64,000 nucleotides of DNA from NCBI GenBank assembly GCA_963734295.1, contig CAVTGS010000016.1:19700-83699 (forward strand), read 5' to 3'. The notes below the pieces were generated by a model. The model had not been told where the DNA came from. It did not search any database and saw nothing but the letters and a program-made list of their open reading frames with translations. The translations under genes and the position numbers were made by a program. Positions 28,773 through 36,080 of the stretch are shown here, in pieces. This DNA comes from JAEUMW01 sp963734295. Its GTDB lineage: Bacteria; Pseudomonadota; Gammaproteobacteria; Burkholderiales; JAEUMW01. The number at the start of each line of letters is the position of its first letter. Position 1 is the stretch's first letter.

Positions 28773-29402
28773 ATGCGCCCGGCACGCGAGCCCACGAGGC
28801 TGCTGGCCTTCCTGGGCATAAGCTTCCTGGTGGTGTTCGCGTGGTCTGCAATCGGGCCGAAGGACCGCACGGTATGGTGGCTGGAGGTCTTCCCCGCGAT
28901 CATCGGTGCGGCCGTCCTCCTTGCGACCTATCTGCGCTTTCGCCTCACCGCCGTGCTGTACGTGCTGATCTGGGCGCACGCACTGGTGCTGCTCGTCGGC
29001 GGACACTACACCTACGCCGAGGTGCCGCTCTTCGACGTGATTCGCGATGCGCTCGACCTCGGCCGCAACCACTATGACCGCGTCGGGCACTTCATGCAGG
29101 GTTTCGTGCCGGCGATGATCGCGCGCGAGATCCTGCTGCGGGTGACGCCGCTCAGGCCAGGCGCGATGTTGTTCTTCCTCTGCACCTGCGTCGCGCTCGC
29201 GTTCTCGGCCTTCTACGAAATGCTGGAGTGGTGGGTCGCAGTGGCATCCGAGACCGGTGCCGACGCGTTTCTCGCCACCCAGGGCGACGTGTGGGACACG
29301 CAGTGGGACATGTTCCTCGCGCTGTGTGGCGCCGTCACGTCTCAGTTTGCATTGAGCTGGCTACAGGACCGGCAACTGCGCGCGATGCGGGGGATAGGGT
29401 AG
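28773..29402 (+). CDS. DUF2238 (YjdF-like) integral membrane protein
   Basis: Inner-membrane protein of 209 residues with about six TM helices. The marks are RNHYDRVGHFMQGFVPAMI, the FYEMLEWW helix end, and DVWDTQWDMFLALCGA, which are the conserved D/H/E-rich segments of DUF2238. The function of the family is not established. It begins 1 bp after the secretin-N gene, so both are probably cotranscribed. Confidence 0.8.
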   Translation: MRPAREPTRLLAFLGISFLVVFAWSAIGPKDRTVWWLEVFPAIIGAAVLLATYLRFRLTAVLYVLIWAHALVLLVGGHYTYAEVPLFDVIRDALDLGRNHYDRVGHFMQGFVPAMIAREILLRVTPLRPGAMLFFLCTCVALAFSAFYEMLEWWVAVASETGADAFLATQGDVWDTQWDMFLALCGAVTSQFALSWLQDRQLRAMRGIG

Positions 29403-29479
29403 GAGGCGCCGATGCGTGGCGGACCCCCCGTGACGAGGACTCGCATCGGCGCTGTTTGCCTGCCGCCGCACCCGTCGTG

Positions 29480-30652
29480 CTATCGCGACAGATACCGCAT
29501 CGCGCGCTCGAGCCCGTCGAGGGTCAGGGGATACATGCGCTCGCCCATCAGCCGGCGAATGATGGCGATGGAGACATGCTCGCTCCAGCAATCCTCCGGC
29601 TCCGGATTGAACCACACGGCCTTCGAATAGACGGCGAGCAGCCGGCGCAGCCACACCTCACCGGTCTCGTGGTTGACATGCCGGAGCGAGCCGCCGGGGC
29701 TCAGGATCTCGTGCGGGCTCATCGCCGCGTCGCCGACAAAGATCAAGCGGTAATCCTGCGGGTACTTGTGCAGGACGTCGAGCGTGTGCATGCGTTCGGT
29801 ATGGCGGCGCTGGTTGTCGCGCCACACGAAATCGTAGGGGCAGTTGTGGAAGTAGAAGTGCTCGAGGTGCTTGAACTCCGCACGGGCGGCGCTGAAAAGC
29901 TCTTCACAGAGCTTCACGTGCCAATCCATCGAACCGCCGACGTCGAGCAAGAGCAGCACCTTCACCGCGTTGTGGCGCTCCGGACGCATGTGCAGGTCGA
30001 GCCAACCCGCGTTGCGCGCGGTGCGCTGGATCGTGGTGTCGAGGTCGAGCTCCTCCGGTGCGCCCTGCCGCGCGAAGCGGCGCAGCCGGCGCAGCGCGAT
30101 CTTGATGTTGCGCGTGCCGAGCGCCACGTTGCCGTCGAGGTTGCGGTACTCGCGCTCGTCCCAGACCCGCGCCGCGGTGCGGTTGCCCGCGCTTTCCGGA
30201 CCGACGCGGATGCCTTCCGGGTGAAAGCCGTGGGCGCCGAAAGGGGACGAGCCGCCGGTCCCGATCCACTTGCTGCCGCCCTGGTGGCGGCCCTTCTGCT
30301 CGCGCAGGCGCTGCTCGAACTCAGCCATCAGCTTGTCCCAGCCGAGTTTTTCCAGCCTCGCCCTGTCTTCGTCCGAGAGATGCTTCTGCGCGAGCAGCTT
30401 CAGCCAATCCGCGGGGATCTCCGCCGCTAGGCCGGGGCGGTACTCCATGCCCCTGAAGTATTCACCGAAGGCCTGGTCGAACCGGTCGAAGTGCGATTCG
30501 TCCTTCACCAGGCAGGCGCGCGCAAGGTAGTAGAAAGCATCGATGGAGTGACCGCAGACATGCTGCCGGAGCGCTTCGAGCAGCGTCAGATACTCCTTCG
30601 TCGAGACCGGGAGCTCACGCGATTTGAGGTGCAGGAAGAAGTCGATCAGCAC
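29480..30652 (-). CDS. VWA-domain (CoxE-like) protein
   Basis: Cytoplasmic VWA protein of about 390 residues. Its N-terminal region opens VLIDFFLHLKSRELPVSTKEYLTLLEAL, and the VWA domain carries a MIDAS-like DVGGSMD, TT and GD set in the CoxE manner. Such proteins usually work with a MoxR-type AAA+ ATPase in metal-cofactor or complex maturation, but no MoxR gene is adjacent. The start is uncertain; I chose the GTG at 30652, as an in-frame TTG at 30709 has weaker support. Confidence 0.75.
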   Translation of the reverse strand: MLIDFFLHLKSRELPVSTKEYLTLLEALRQHVCGHSIDAFYYLARACLVKDESHFDRFDQAFGEYFRGMEYRPGLAAEIPADWLKLLAQKHLSDEDRARLEKLGWDKLMAEFEQRLREQKGRHQGGSKWIGTGGSSPFGAHGFHPEGIRVGPESAGNRTAARVWDEREYRNLDGNVALGTRNIKIALRRLRRFARQGAPEELDLDTTIQRTARNAGWLDLHMRPERHNAVKVLLLLDVGGSMDWHVKLCEELFSAARAEFKHLEHFYFHNCPYDFVWRDNQRRHTERMHTLDVLHKYPQDYRLIFVGDAAMSPHEILSPGGSLRHVNHETGEVWLRRLLAVYSKAVWFNPEPEDCWSEHVSIAIIRRLMGERMYPLTLDGLERAMRYLSR

Positions 30653-31606
30653 GGGGCGTCGTCGTCGGGCGTCAGATGCATTCTGAACCGGCTCAGCGTG
30701 CGCAGGCAACGTCCCGTCGCGTGTGAGCCCGTCTCAGCGCCGAAGGGTGAGAGCGCTGATGTGGAACAAAACCTGCGTTGTGCGCGTCCCATCGCATAGA
30801 GCACGGCAGGTCGTGGGCGGTAGTGACACTGACACATTCGTCGTGTATGGTACGAGTCATCGCGCGTGTTACCCACACGCTGGTTGCAGTTCAACTAGAC
30901 TGGCTGGCCAATCGGTCCCCATCACGGATCGAGACCGTCTCCGGTCGAACGCCGCAAGATGGCGTAAGGAGCACTCAAATGACGATACGAAAGTTCGAGC
31001 CCTGGGTGACGCACAGGGCAACAGCGGCACATCCCCGTGCCGTATCGCTTCGGGCCGGAGCGACGCGTCGTGCGGCGGAGGATTTGGTCCGGCGCCCATT
31101 CACACAACGCCCGCTGACGGCCCTTGAAGATTCCTGCGATCGGATCGAACCTGCGAAGGTCCGTTCGCCTCTGCGTCGGCTGCATGACGCTCGCCTGCGT
31201 GACATCAGCTGCTCGAGGCACGGGTCGCGACGAACCATTTTGGCGGATTCCGGTCTGCCAAGGGATCGCTGCTGAGGCAGAGCGCGGTCAGGTGACGTAA
31301 CACGCGTGTGCATGACTTGGCGGGTGGTTCCGTCCGCTCAGCGCGCGTGATATCGGCCTCCAGTGCCGTGCACGCCACGGCTCCCGCGTAGCCCGCTCTT
31401 GCCTTCCGCTCTCGCGACCATATACGCGTTGCGCACCGAGCCACAGACATGCACGCCCACTCGCTGCCGGTCGACGCATTGCGCAAGCCGCGCGCGACCA
31501 GCCAACGCACACCGCCCGAACGCCACGATCCGAACGGAGCTTCGAACTCCGGCGGCAGGGTGGCATTCCGCAAGGATTATGCAAATTTTCACAACAGGAG
31601 ACGACC
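30653..31606. other. Gene-poor stretch between the VWA gene and a small ORF
   Basis: About 950 bp in which no frame has clear family features. The composition is less GC-rich than the flanks, with many stops in all frames. It holds one possible short gene with a good ribosome-binding site (30979-31275, separate entry) and a small hairpin GCGTGT-TACCC-ACACGC near 30865. The rest may be degraded sequence. Confidence 0.4.
30979..31275 (+). CDS. Possible small basic protein
   Basis: A 98-residue frame beginning MTIRKFEPWVTHRA, with AAGGAG 9 nt upstream of the ATG. It is very rich in Arg and has no domain, signal peptide or TM segment I recognise. The ribosome-binding site is the only argument in favour; the codon use is poor. 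It could be chance. Confidence 0.25.
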   Translation: MTIRKFEPWVTHRATAAHPRAVSLRAGATRRAAEDLVRRPFTQRPLTALEDSCDRIEPAKVRSPLRRLHDARLRDISCSRHGSRRTILADSGLPRDRC

Positions 31607-31792
31607 ATGAACTTTAACTCGACCGAAATGAGGGGCACCGACGAATTCGTATTCGAGGCCACCTACGGTACTACTGTCTTTCTCACGCGCGGCGAAAAGG
31701 CCAACGCACTGTTCGTCGCCGATCGCAAGACTACCGAAGTCGCACGCATGTTCGAACGCCGCGAACTCGCGAGACAGCCGAAGGCAGCCTAA
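31607..31792 (+). CDS. Small hypothetical protein
   Basis: A 61-residue protein (MNFNSTEMRGTDEFVFEATY...) with ACAGGAG 7 nt before the ATG and codon use like its neighbours. The composition is mixed and soluble, with a basic C-terminus (ARMFERRELARQPKAA). No family is recognised. It follows the gene-poor stretch and is convergent with the cupin gene. Confidence 0.55.
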   Translation: MNFNSTEMRGTDEFVFEATYGTTVFLTRGEKANALFVADRKTTEVARMFERRELARQPKAA

Positions 31793-31829
31793 TTCGAGTG
31801 GCAACGACGAAAAGCGGCGAGGGCGCTCG

Positions 31830-32168
31830 TCAGAGCGAGCTCGCCGCGCCGAAGATGGCTACCAGCGTCAGATCCTCTTCGATGTCGAAGAAGGTATGCT
31901 CGGAGGTGGCGCGCACGAAGAGCACCTTGCCCGCGGACACTTCGTGCTCTCGTCCGGCAATCCTCAGCCGGGCGCGGCCACTCACGACGAAGTAGACCTC
32001 GTCTTCGAGGTGCGGGGCCTGCATGTCCCGGGCACCGGCCGGTACGCGGTAAACGGCGCAGCTCAGAGTAGGCGTGCGAAGGAATTCCACGAATCTCGCT
32101 TCCTTTCCGTCAACCCTCCGCGCGAGCTCGTCGAGCGTGAAGACGCGCCATTCGTTGTCACTCATCAT
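31830..32168 (-). CDS. Cupin-domain protein
   Basis: Single small cupin of 112 residues. The two cupin motifs are partly kept (PHLEDEVYFVVSGRARLRIAG and LFVRATSEHTFFDIEEDLTLV), with His and Glu residues able to bind a metal. Proteins of this size are often mannose-isomerase-like or sensor cupins. The substrate is unknown. It is monocistronic. Confidence 0.75.
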   Translation of the reverse strand: MMSDNEWRVFTLDELARRVDGKEARFVEFLRTPTLSCAVYRVPAGARDMQAPHLEDEVYFVVSGRARLRIAGREHEVSAGKVLFVRATSEHTFFDIEEDLTLVAIFGAASSL

Positions 32169-32301
32169 CGACTGGTCCTCCCCGTTTTGCCCATCTCTCG
32201 ATTGCCGCGGCGCTCACAGCGCCATTATGGCATCTCGTATTCCCTCGGCACGAGCACTCGGCGCTGCCGGGGCCGGCGTTGTGGCGCCGGACGAACCGTG
32301 A

Positions 32302-32970
32302 TCACGCGGCCGGGGGCAGCCCCGAAAGATAGGCAAGCAGATCTGTCGGCGCGTCGATGAGGGCGTCCGCGCCCCAGGTTTCCGGCGGCCGGCCCACCCC
32401 CAGATAGCCGTAGCGCGCGACGGCAACCCGCATGCCCGCAGCGCGGGCAGCCTGCACGTCGCGCTCGTCGTCGCCGACGTACAGACACTCCGCCGGAGCG
32501 GTGGCGCACGCGCGGCTCGCCCAGAGGAGCGGCTCGGCATGAGGTTTGGCGCGTGGCGTGGTATCCCCGCTCACGATGGCATGCGCCCGGGCGTGCAGGC
32601 CGAGTTTTTTCACCAGCGGCAACGTGTAACGCTCGATCTTGTTGGTCACGATGCCCCAGGGAAGCGCGCGCGCCTCGATCCACGCCAGCACCTCGTCCAT
32701 GCCGGGAAAAAGTCGGGTTTCGCGGCACACGTCGAGCGCGTACAACTCGTGGAATTCGTCGCACAGCGAGCCGAAGCGGTCGTCGTCGGGGCCGAGGTCG
32801 AAACCGGCCTTGATCAGACCGCGGGCCCCCATCGAGGCGAACCGCCTCAGGTACGACACCGGCAGCGGCAGCAGTCCGCGCGTCGCGCGCTGCAGATTGA
32901 GAACGCGCCCCAAGTCGGGCGCGGTGTCGGCGAGCGTGCCGTCCAGGTCGAACAGCACTGCCCGGATCAT
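32302..32970 (-). CDS. gph: Phosphoglycolate phosphatase (HAD family)
   Basis: HAD-superfamily hydrolase of 222 residues, removing phosphate from 2-phosphoglycolate made by oxygenation or DNA repair. Motif I FDLDGTLADT with the nucleophile Asp, motif II VTNK, a conserved Lys in PRAKPHAEPL and motif III YVGDDERD are intact. The ATG overlaps the ubiG stop (ATGA), the usual ubiG-gph pairing in betaproteobacteria. The exact substrate cannot be proved from sequence. Confidence 0.88.
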   Translation of the reverse strand: MIRAVLFDLDGTLADTAPDLGRVLNLQRATRGLLPLPVSYLRRFASMGARGLIKAGFDLGPDDDRFGSLCDEFHELYALDVCRETRLFPGMDEVLAWIEARALPWGIVTNKIERYTLPLVKKLGLHARAHAIVSGDTTPRAKPHAEPLLWASRACATAPAECLYVGDDERDVQAARAAGMRVAVARYGYLGVGRPPETWGADALIDAPTDLLAYLSGLPPAA

Positions 32971-33662
32971 GCCGCCCTGGCGTGGAGAATATAGTTGACG
33001 CCCGTGTCGCGGCCGAGCGCGAACGCGCGCGTGAGCGGGTTGTACGTCATGCCGGTGAGGTCGGTCACCGTGAGTCCGGCGTCGCGGCAGAAGCCCGCGA
33101 GCTCGGACGGCTTGATGAACTTCGCGTACTCGTGGGTGCCGCGCGGCAGCAGGCGCAGGACGTATTCCGCACCGATGATGGCGAGCAGGAACGACTTGGG
33201 GTTGCGGTTCAACGTGGCGAAGAACGTGTGGCCGCCCGGCTTGACCGCCTGCATGCACGCGCGCACGGTGCTCGCAGGGTCGGGCACGTGCTCCAGCACT
33301 TCGCAGCAGGTGACGATGTCGTAGTGCCGCGGCCGCTCGAGTGCCATCTCCTCCGCGCTGATCTTCCGGTACTCGACCTTGCGGCCGCTCTCCAGCAGAT
33401 GCAGCGCCGCAACCTTGAGGGGTTTGTCCGCGAGATCGATGCCGGTCACCGTGGCGCCGCGCGCTGCCATGCCCTCGGACAGAATCCCCCCCCCGCAGCC
33501 GACATCGAGCACCTGCTTTCCCGAAAGCCCCGCCCGCTGGTCGATGTAGTCGATGCGTAGGGGATTGATCTCGTGCAGCGGCCGGAACTCGCTGTGGGGA
33601 TCCCACCAGCGGTGCGCCAGCGCACTGAATTTCTCGATCTCTGCCGGATCGACGTTGGTCAT
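32967..33662 (-). CDS. ubiG: Ubiquinone biosynthesis O-methyltransferase UbiG
   Basis: S-adenosylmethionine-dependent enzyme, 231 residues, catalysing both O-methylations of ubiquinone synthesis. The opening VDPAEIEKFSALAHRWWDP, the SAM motif LDVGCGGGILSEGMA, CCEVLEHVPDP and the TYNPLTRAFALG-type C-terminus are characteristic. It sits between mtaD and gph in a tight operon. Confidence 0.95.
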   Translation of the reverse strand: MTNVDPAEIEKFSALAHRWWDPHSEFRPLHEINPLRIDYIDQRAGLSGKQVLDVGCGGGILSEGMAARGATVTGIDLADKPLKVAALHLLESGRKVEYRKISAEEMALERPRHYDIVTCCEVLEHVPDPASTVRACMQAVKPGGHTFFATLNRNPKSFLLAIIGAEYVLRLLPRGTHEYAKFIKPSELAGFCRDAGLTVTDLTGMTYNPLTRAFALGRDTGVNYILHARAA

Positions 33663-33665
33663 CCG

Positions 33666-34988
33666 TTACTCCTTCAGCCGCTCCTGCCATCGCGATGCGC
33701 GGGCAAGAAGCTCCGTTTCGTTCAACGTGGTGAGGCGTCCCGCCTGCAGGACGCGACGACCCGCGATCCACACGTCGCTCACATCCTGGCGTCCGGCGCA
33801 GTACACCAGGTGGGACACCGGATCGAAGCAGGGGGACATCGCGAGGGTGGAGAGGTTCACCGCCGTGAGGTCCGCCTCCTTTCCCGGTACGAGCGATCCC
33901 AGGCGGTGTTCGAGGCCGAGCGCGGTTGCGCCGGCGAGCGTTGCCATCCGCACGGCGGTGTGGGCGGGCAGGGCCTCCGCGCGTCCGCTCACCGCTTTCG
34001 CTAGCAGCGCCGCAAGCCGCATCTCCTCCATGAGGTCGAGGCGATTGTTGCTGGCCGCGCCGTCCGTGCCGAGCCCCACGTTGACACCGGCTTCGAGGTA
34101 GCGCGCCACCGGAGCGAAACCGCTCGCGAGCTTCAGGTTCGACGAGGGACAGTGAGCCACATGGCACCCGTGCGCTGCAATGAGCTCGATCTCGGAGGCT
34201 TCGACGTGGATCGCGTGCACCGCGACGAGATTCGGGCTCAGCATGCCCAGGGCCCGCAGGCGCTGCAGCGGCCGCACGCCGTGGCGCGATTGCTCCTGCG
34301 CGATCTCGTCCGTAGTCTCGTGCAGGTGCAGGTGGATCGGCACCTCTAGCTGCTCCGCCAGCGTGAGCACCTGGGTCAGGCTGCGGTCGCTCACCGTGTA
34401 CGGGGCGTGGGGCGCCATGCAGAAGGTGAGGAGGCGTTCGTGCTTCAACGCGTCGCGGGCCGCGAGTCCCTTCGCGAGATAGTCGTGCGGGTCGGATGCG
34501 TAGGGGGTCGGAAAATCGATGACGATGATCCCGATCGCCGCGCGCATCCCCGCTGCGAGCGCTGCGCCGGCGGCGGCCTCCGGAAAGAAGTACATGTCGT
34601 TGAAGCAGGTCACACCGCCGCGGATCATTTCCGCGCACGCGATCAAGGTACCGTCGAGGACGAACTGATCCGATGCGTGCCCGATCTCCGCCGGCCAGAT
34701 GTGCGCCTGCAGCCACTCCATCAGCGGCAGGTCGTCGGCAAGGCCGCGCAGCAGCGTCATCGCGGCGTGGGTGTGCAGGTTCACGAGCCCCGGCATGACC
34801 ACGTGGTCGGGGAGCGCCACCCGTTCCGCAGCGGGAGCGTTCGCCCTGGCCGCCGCCGTGGGCAGCACGTCGCGGATCAAGCCATCGGACACGAGGACGG
34901 TGTGATCGGGGAGCACGACGCCGTCCGGCTCGACGGGTAATACCCAGCGCGCTTCGATGGCGGTGACGGGGGCGGCGGTCGCGCTCAC
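33666..34988 (-). CDS. mtaD: 5-methylthioadenosine/S-adenosylhomocysteine deaminase-type amidohydrolase
   Basis: TRZ/ATZ-family zinc amidohydrolase of 440 residues. Metal and catalytic motifs are in order: NLHTHAAMTLLRG, MAPHAPYTV, HLHLHETTDE, AHCPSSNLKLASG and LGTDGAASNN. It is likely to deaminate methylthioadenosine or S-adenosylhomocysteine, though related enzymes act on other purines. It begins shortly after the ompA terminator and is 3 bp from ubiG. Recycling S-adenosylhomocysteine fits the neighbouring methyltransferase. Confidence 0.85.
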   Translation of the reverse strand: MSATAAPVTAIEARWVLPVEPDGVVLPDHTVLVSDGLIRDVLPTAAARANAPAAERVALPDHVVMPGLVNLHTHAAMTLLRGLADDLPLMEWLQAHIWPAEIGHASDQFVLDGTLIACAEMIRGGVTCFNDMYFFPEAAAGAALAAGMRAAIGIIVIDFPTPYASDPHDYLAKGLAARDALKHERLLTFCMAPHAPYTVSDRSLTQVLTLAEQLEVPIHLHLHETTDEIAQEQSRHGVRPLQRLRALGMLSPNLVAVHAIHVEASEIELIAAHGCHVAHCPSSNLKLASGFAPVARYLEAGVNVGLGTDGAASNNRLDLMEEMRLAALLAKAVSGRAEALPAHTAVRMATLAGATALGLEHRLGSLVPGKEADLTAVNLSTLAMSPCFDPVSHLVYCAGRQDVSDVWIAGRRVLQAGRLTTLNETELLARASRWQERLKE

Positions 34989-35018
34989 GATGATCGGATG
35001 CGGGAGTTGCGAGCGGGC

Positions 35019-35047
35019 AAAAAAAAGCCCTGCTTGCGCAGGGCTTT
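35019..35047 (-). terminator. Intrinsic terminator after ompA
   Basis: On the minus strand AAAGCCCTGC and GCAGGGCTTT form a stem with a short loop, ending in eight T. It lies 23 bp past the ompA stop and just ahead of the mtaD start, so mtaD must have its own promoter or rely on read-through. Confidence 0.85.
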
Positions 35048-35069
35048 GATGATACGACGGTTGCCGGAC

Positions 35070-35771
35070 TTATTGTGGCTTGGTACCGGTCACTGATACT
35101 TCGACTCGACGGTTCGGCTGCAGACACTCGATCAGCGCCTTGCGGGCCTTGTGACCTTGCGAACGGCACTCGGCGATCGTGATCTTGAGATCATTCTTGC
35201 CGCGTCCTTCGGCCTTGACCTTCTCGGCCGCAATACCCTTGCCGGTGAGATAGGTCTTGACCGCGTTGGCACGCCGTTCCGACAGCTTCTGGTTGTATGC
35301 CACGGAGCCGATCGGATCGGTGAAGCCGATGGCGCCGATGCTGTCGTAGGTTGCGCCGGAGAGCGTCGACACGAGTTCGTCGAGCATCTCGGTGCCCTTC
35401 GGCTTCAGTACGTACTTGTCGAAGTCGAACAGCGCATCGGCCGAGAAATCGATCTTCTTCGGAAGCAGCTTGACCGGGGCAGGCTCGACCGGCGGCGGCG
35501 GCGCGGGCGGTGGCGGGGGCGGTGGCGGTTCGCAGATTTCCCTTGGGATGAGATCCTTGTCGCACTTGCAACCCCATTCCTTGTCGGCGGCGGCGCCCGC
35601 AGGCGTCCAGTAGCCCGTCCTCCAGCACAAATCAAACGGGTCCTTAACCACTTGGCCCGCCGAGTCGGAGATGTAGACCTCCGGGCGTGGCGTCTGGGCC
35701 ATCGCCGGAACGGACGACAGCGTCAGCGACGCCGCGAAACCCGTGAGAACGGCCTTGGCTGCAAAGTTCAT
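35070..35771 (-). CDS. ompA: OmpA-family outer-membrane protein
   Basis: Envelope protein of 233 residues. The signal peptide ends SVPAMA-QTPRPE. A short non-barrel N-terminal part with three Cys-containing motifs (LCWRTGYW, WGCKCDKD) leads to a proline run and then an OmpA peptidoglycan-binding domain (LFDFDKYVLKPKG, GFTDPIGSVAYNQKLSERRANAV, NRRVEVSVTG). It anchors the outer membrane to murein. The eight-stranded barrel of true OmpA is absent, as in many betaproteobacterial relatives next to gyrA. Confidence 0.88.
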   Translation of the reverse strand: MNFAAKAVLTGFAASLTLSSVPAMAQTPRPEVYISDSAGQVVKDPFDLCWRTGYWTPAGAAADKEWGCKCDKDLIPREICEPPPPPPPPAPPPPVEPAPVKLLPKKIDFSADALFDFDKYVLKPKGTEMLDELVSTLSGATYDSIGAIGFTDPIGSVAYNQKLSERRANAVKTYLTGKGIAAEKVKAEGRGKNDLKITIAECRSQGHKARKALIECLQPNRRVEVSVTGTKPQ

Positions 35772-35977
35772 AGGATCACCCCTTCGCTTATTGGTTTGAT
35801 ATCGAGACTGGTGCTGCGCCCCCCGTTTTTTTGCGGGCGCCGGAAACCTGATTACCGGGGCATGCTAGCACAAAAATTTTGGCCGGTTTGCGGATTCTGC
35901 CGGGTTGTTGTATCGGCGCAACAGCCGATTCACTCGGCATAACTCGCCACGCTCGGGTGGCCGCTCGCAGGCGTCGG

Positions 35978-35987
35978 ATGCTAGAAT
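35978..35987 (+). promoter_or_regulatory. Extended -10 promoter of gyrA
   Basis: TGC-TAGAAT is an extended -10 about 95 nt before the gyrA ATG. The 309-bp gap between ompA and gyrA holds this, presumably the divergent ompA promoter, and no gene I can support. Confidence 0.5.
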
Positions 35988-36080
35988 CCACGCTTTTGTC
36001 AGGCTCTTTCCGAATCTTCCGCAACGCCCCGCCATCTTCCTGTAAACGCTTGCAGGTCAGTCACTTACATCAACATCCGG

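Noticed and set aside
31288..31662. Minus-strand 124-codon frame in the gene-poor stretch
   Set aside because: No ribosome-binding site, Arg/Cys-rich shadow composition, overlaps the better-supported 61-residue gene.
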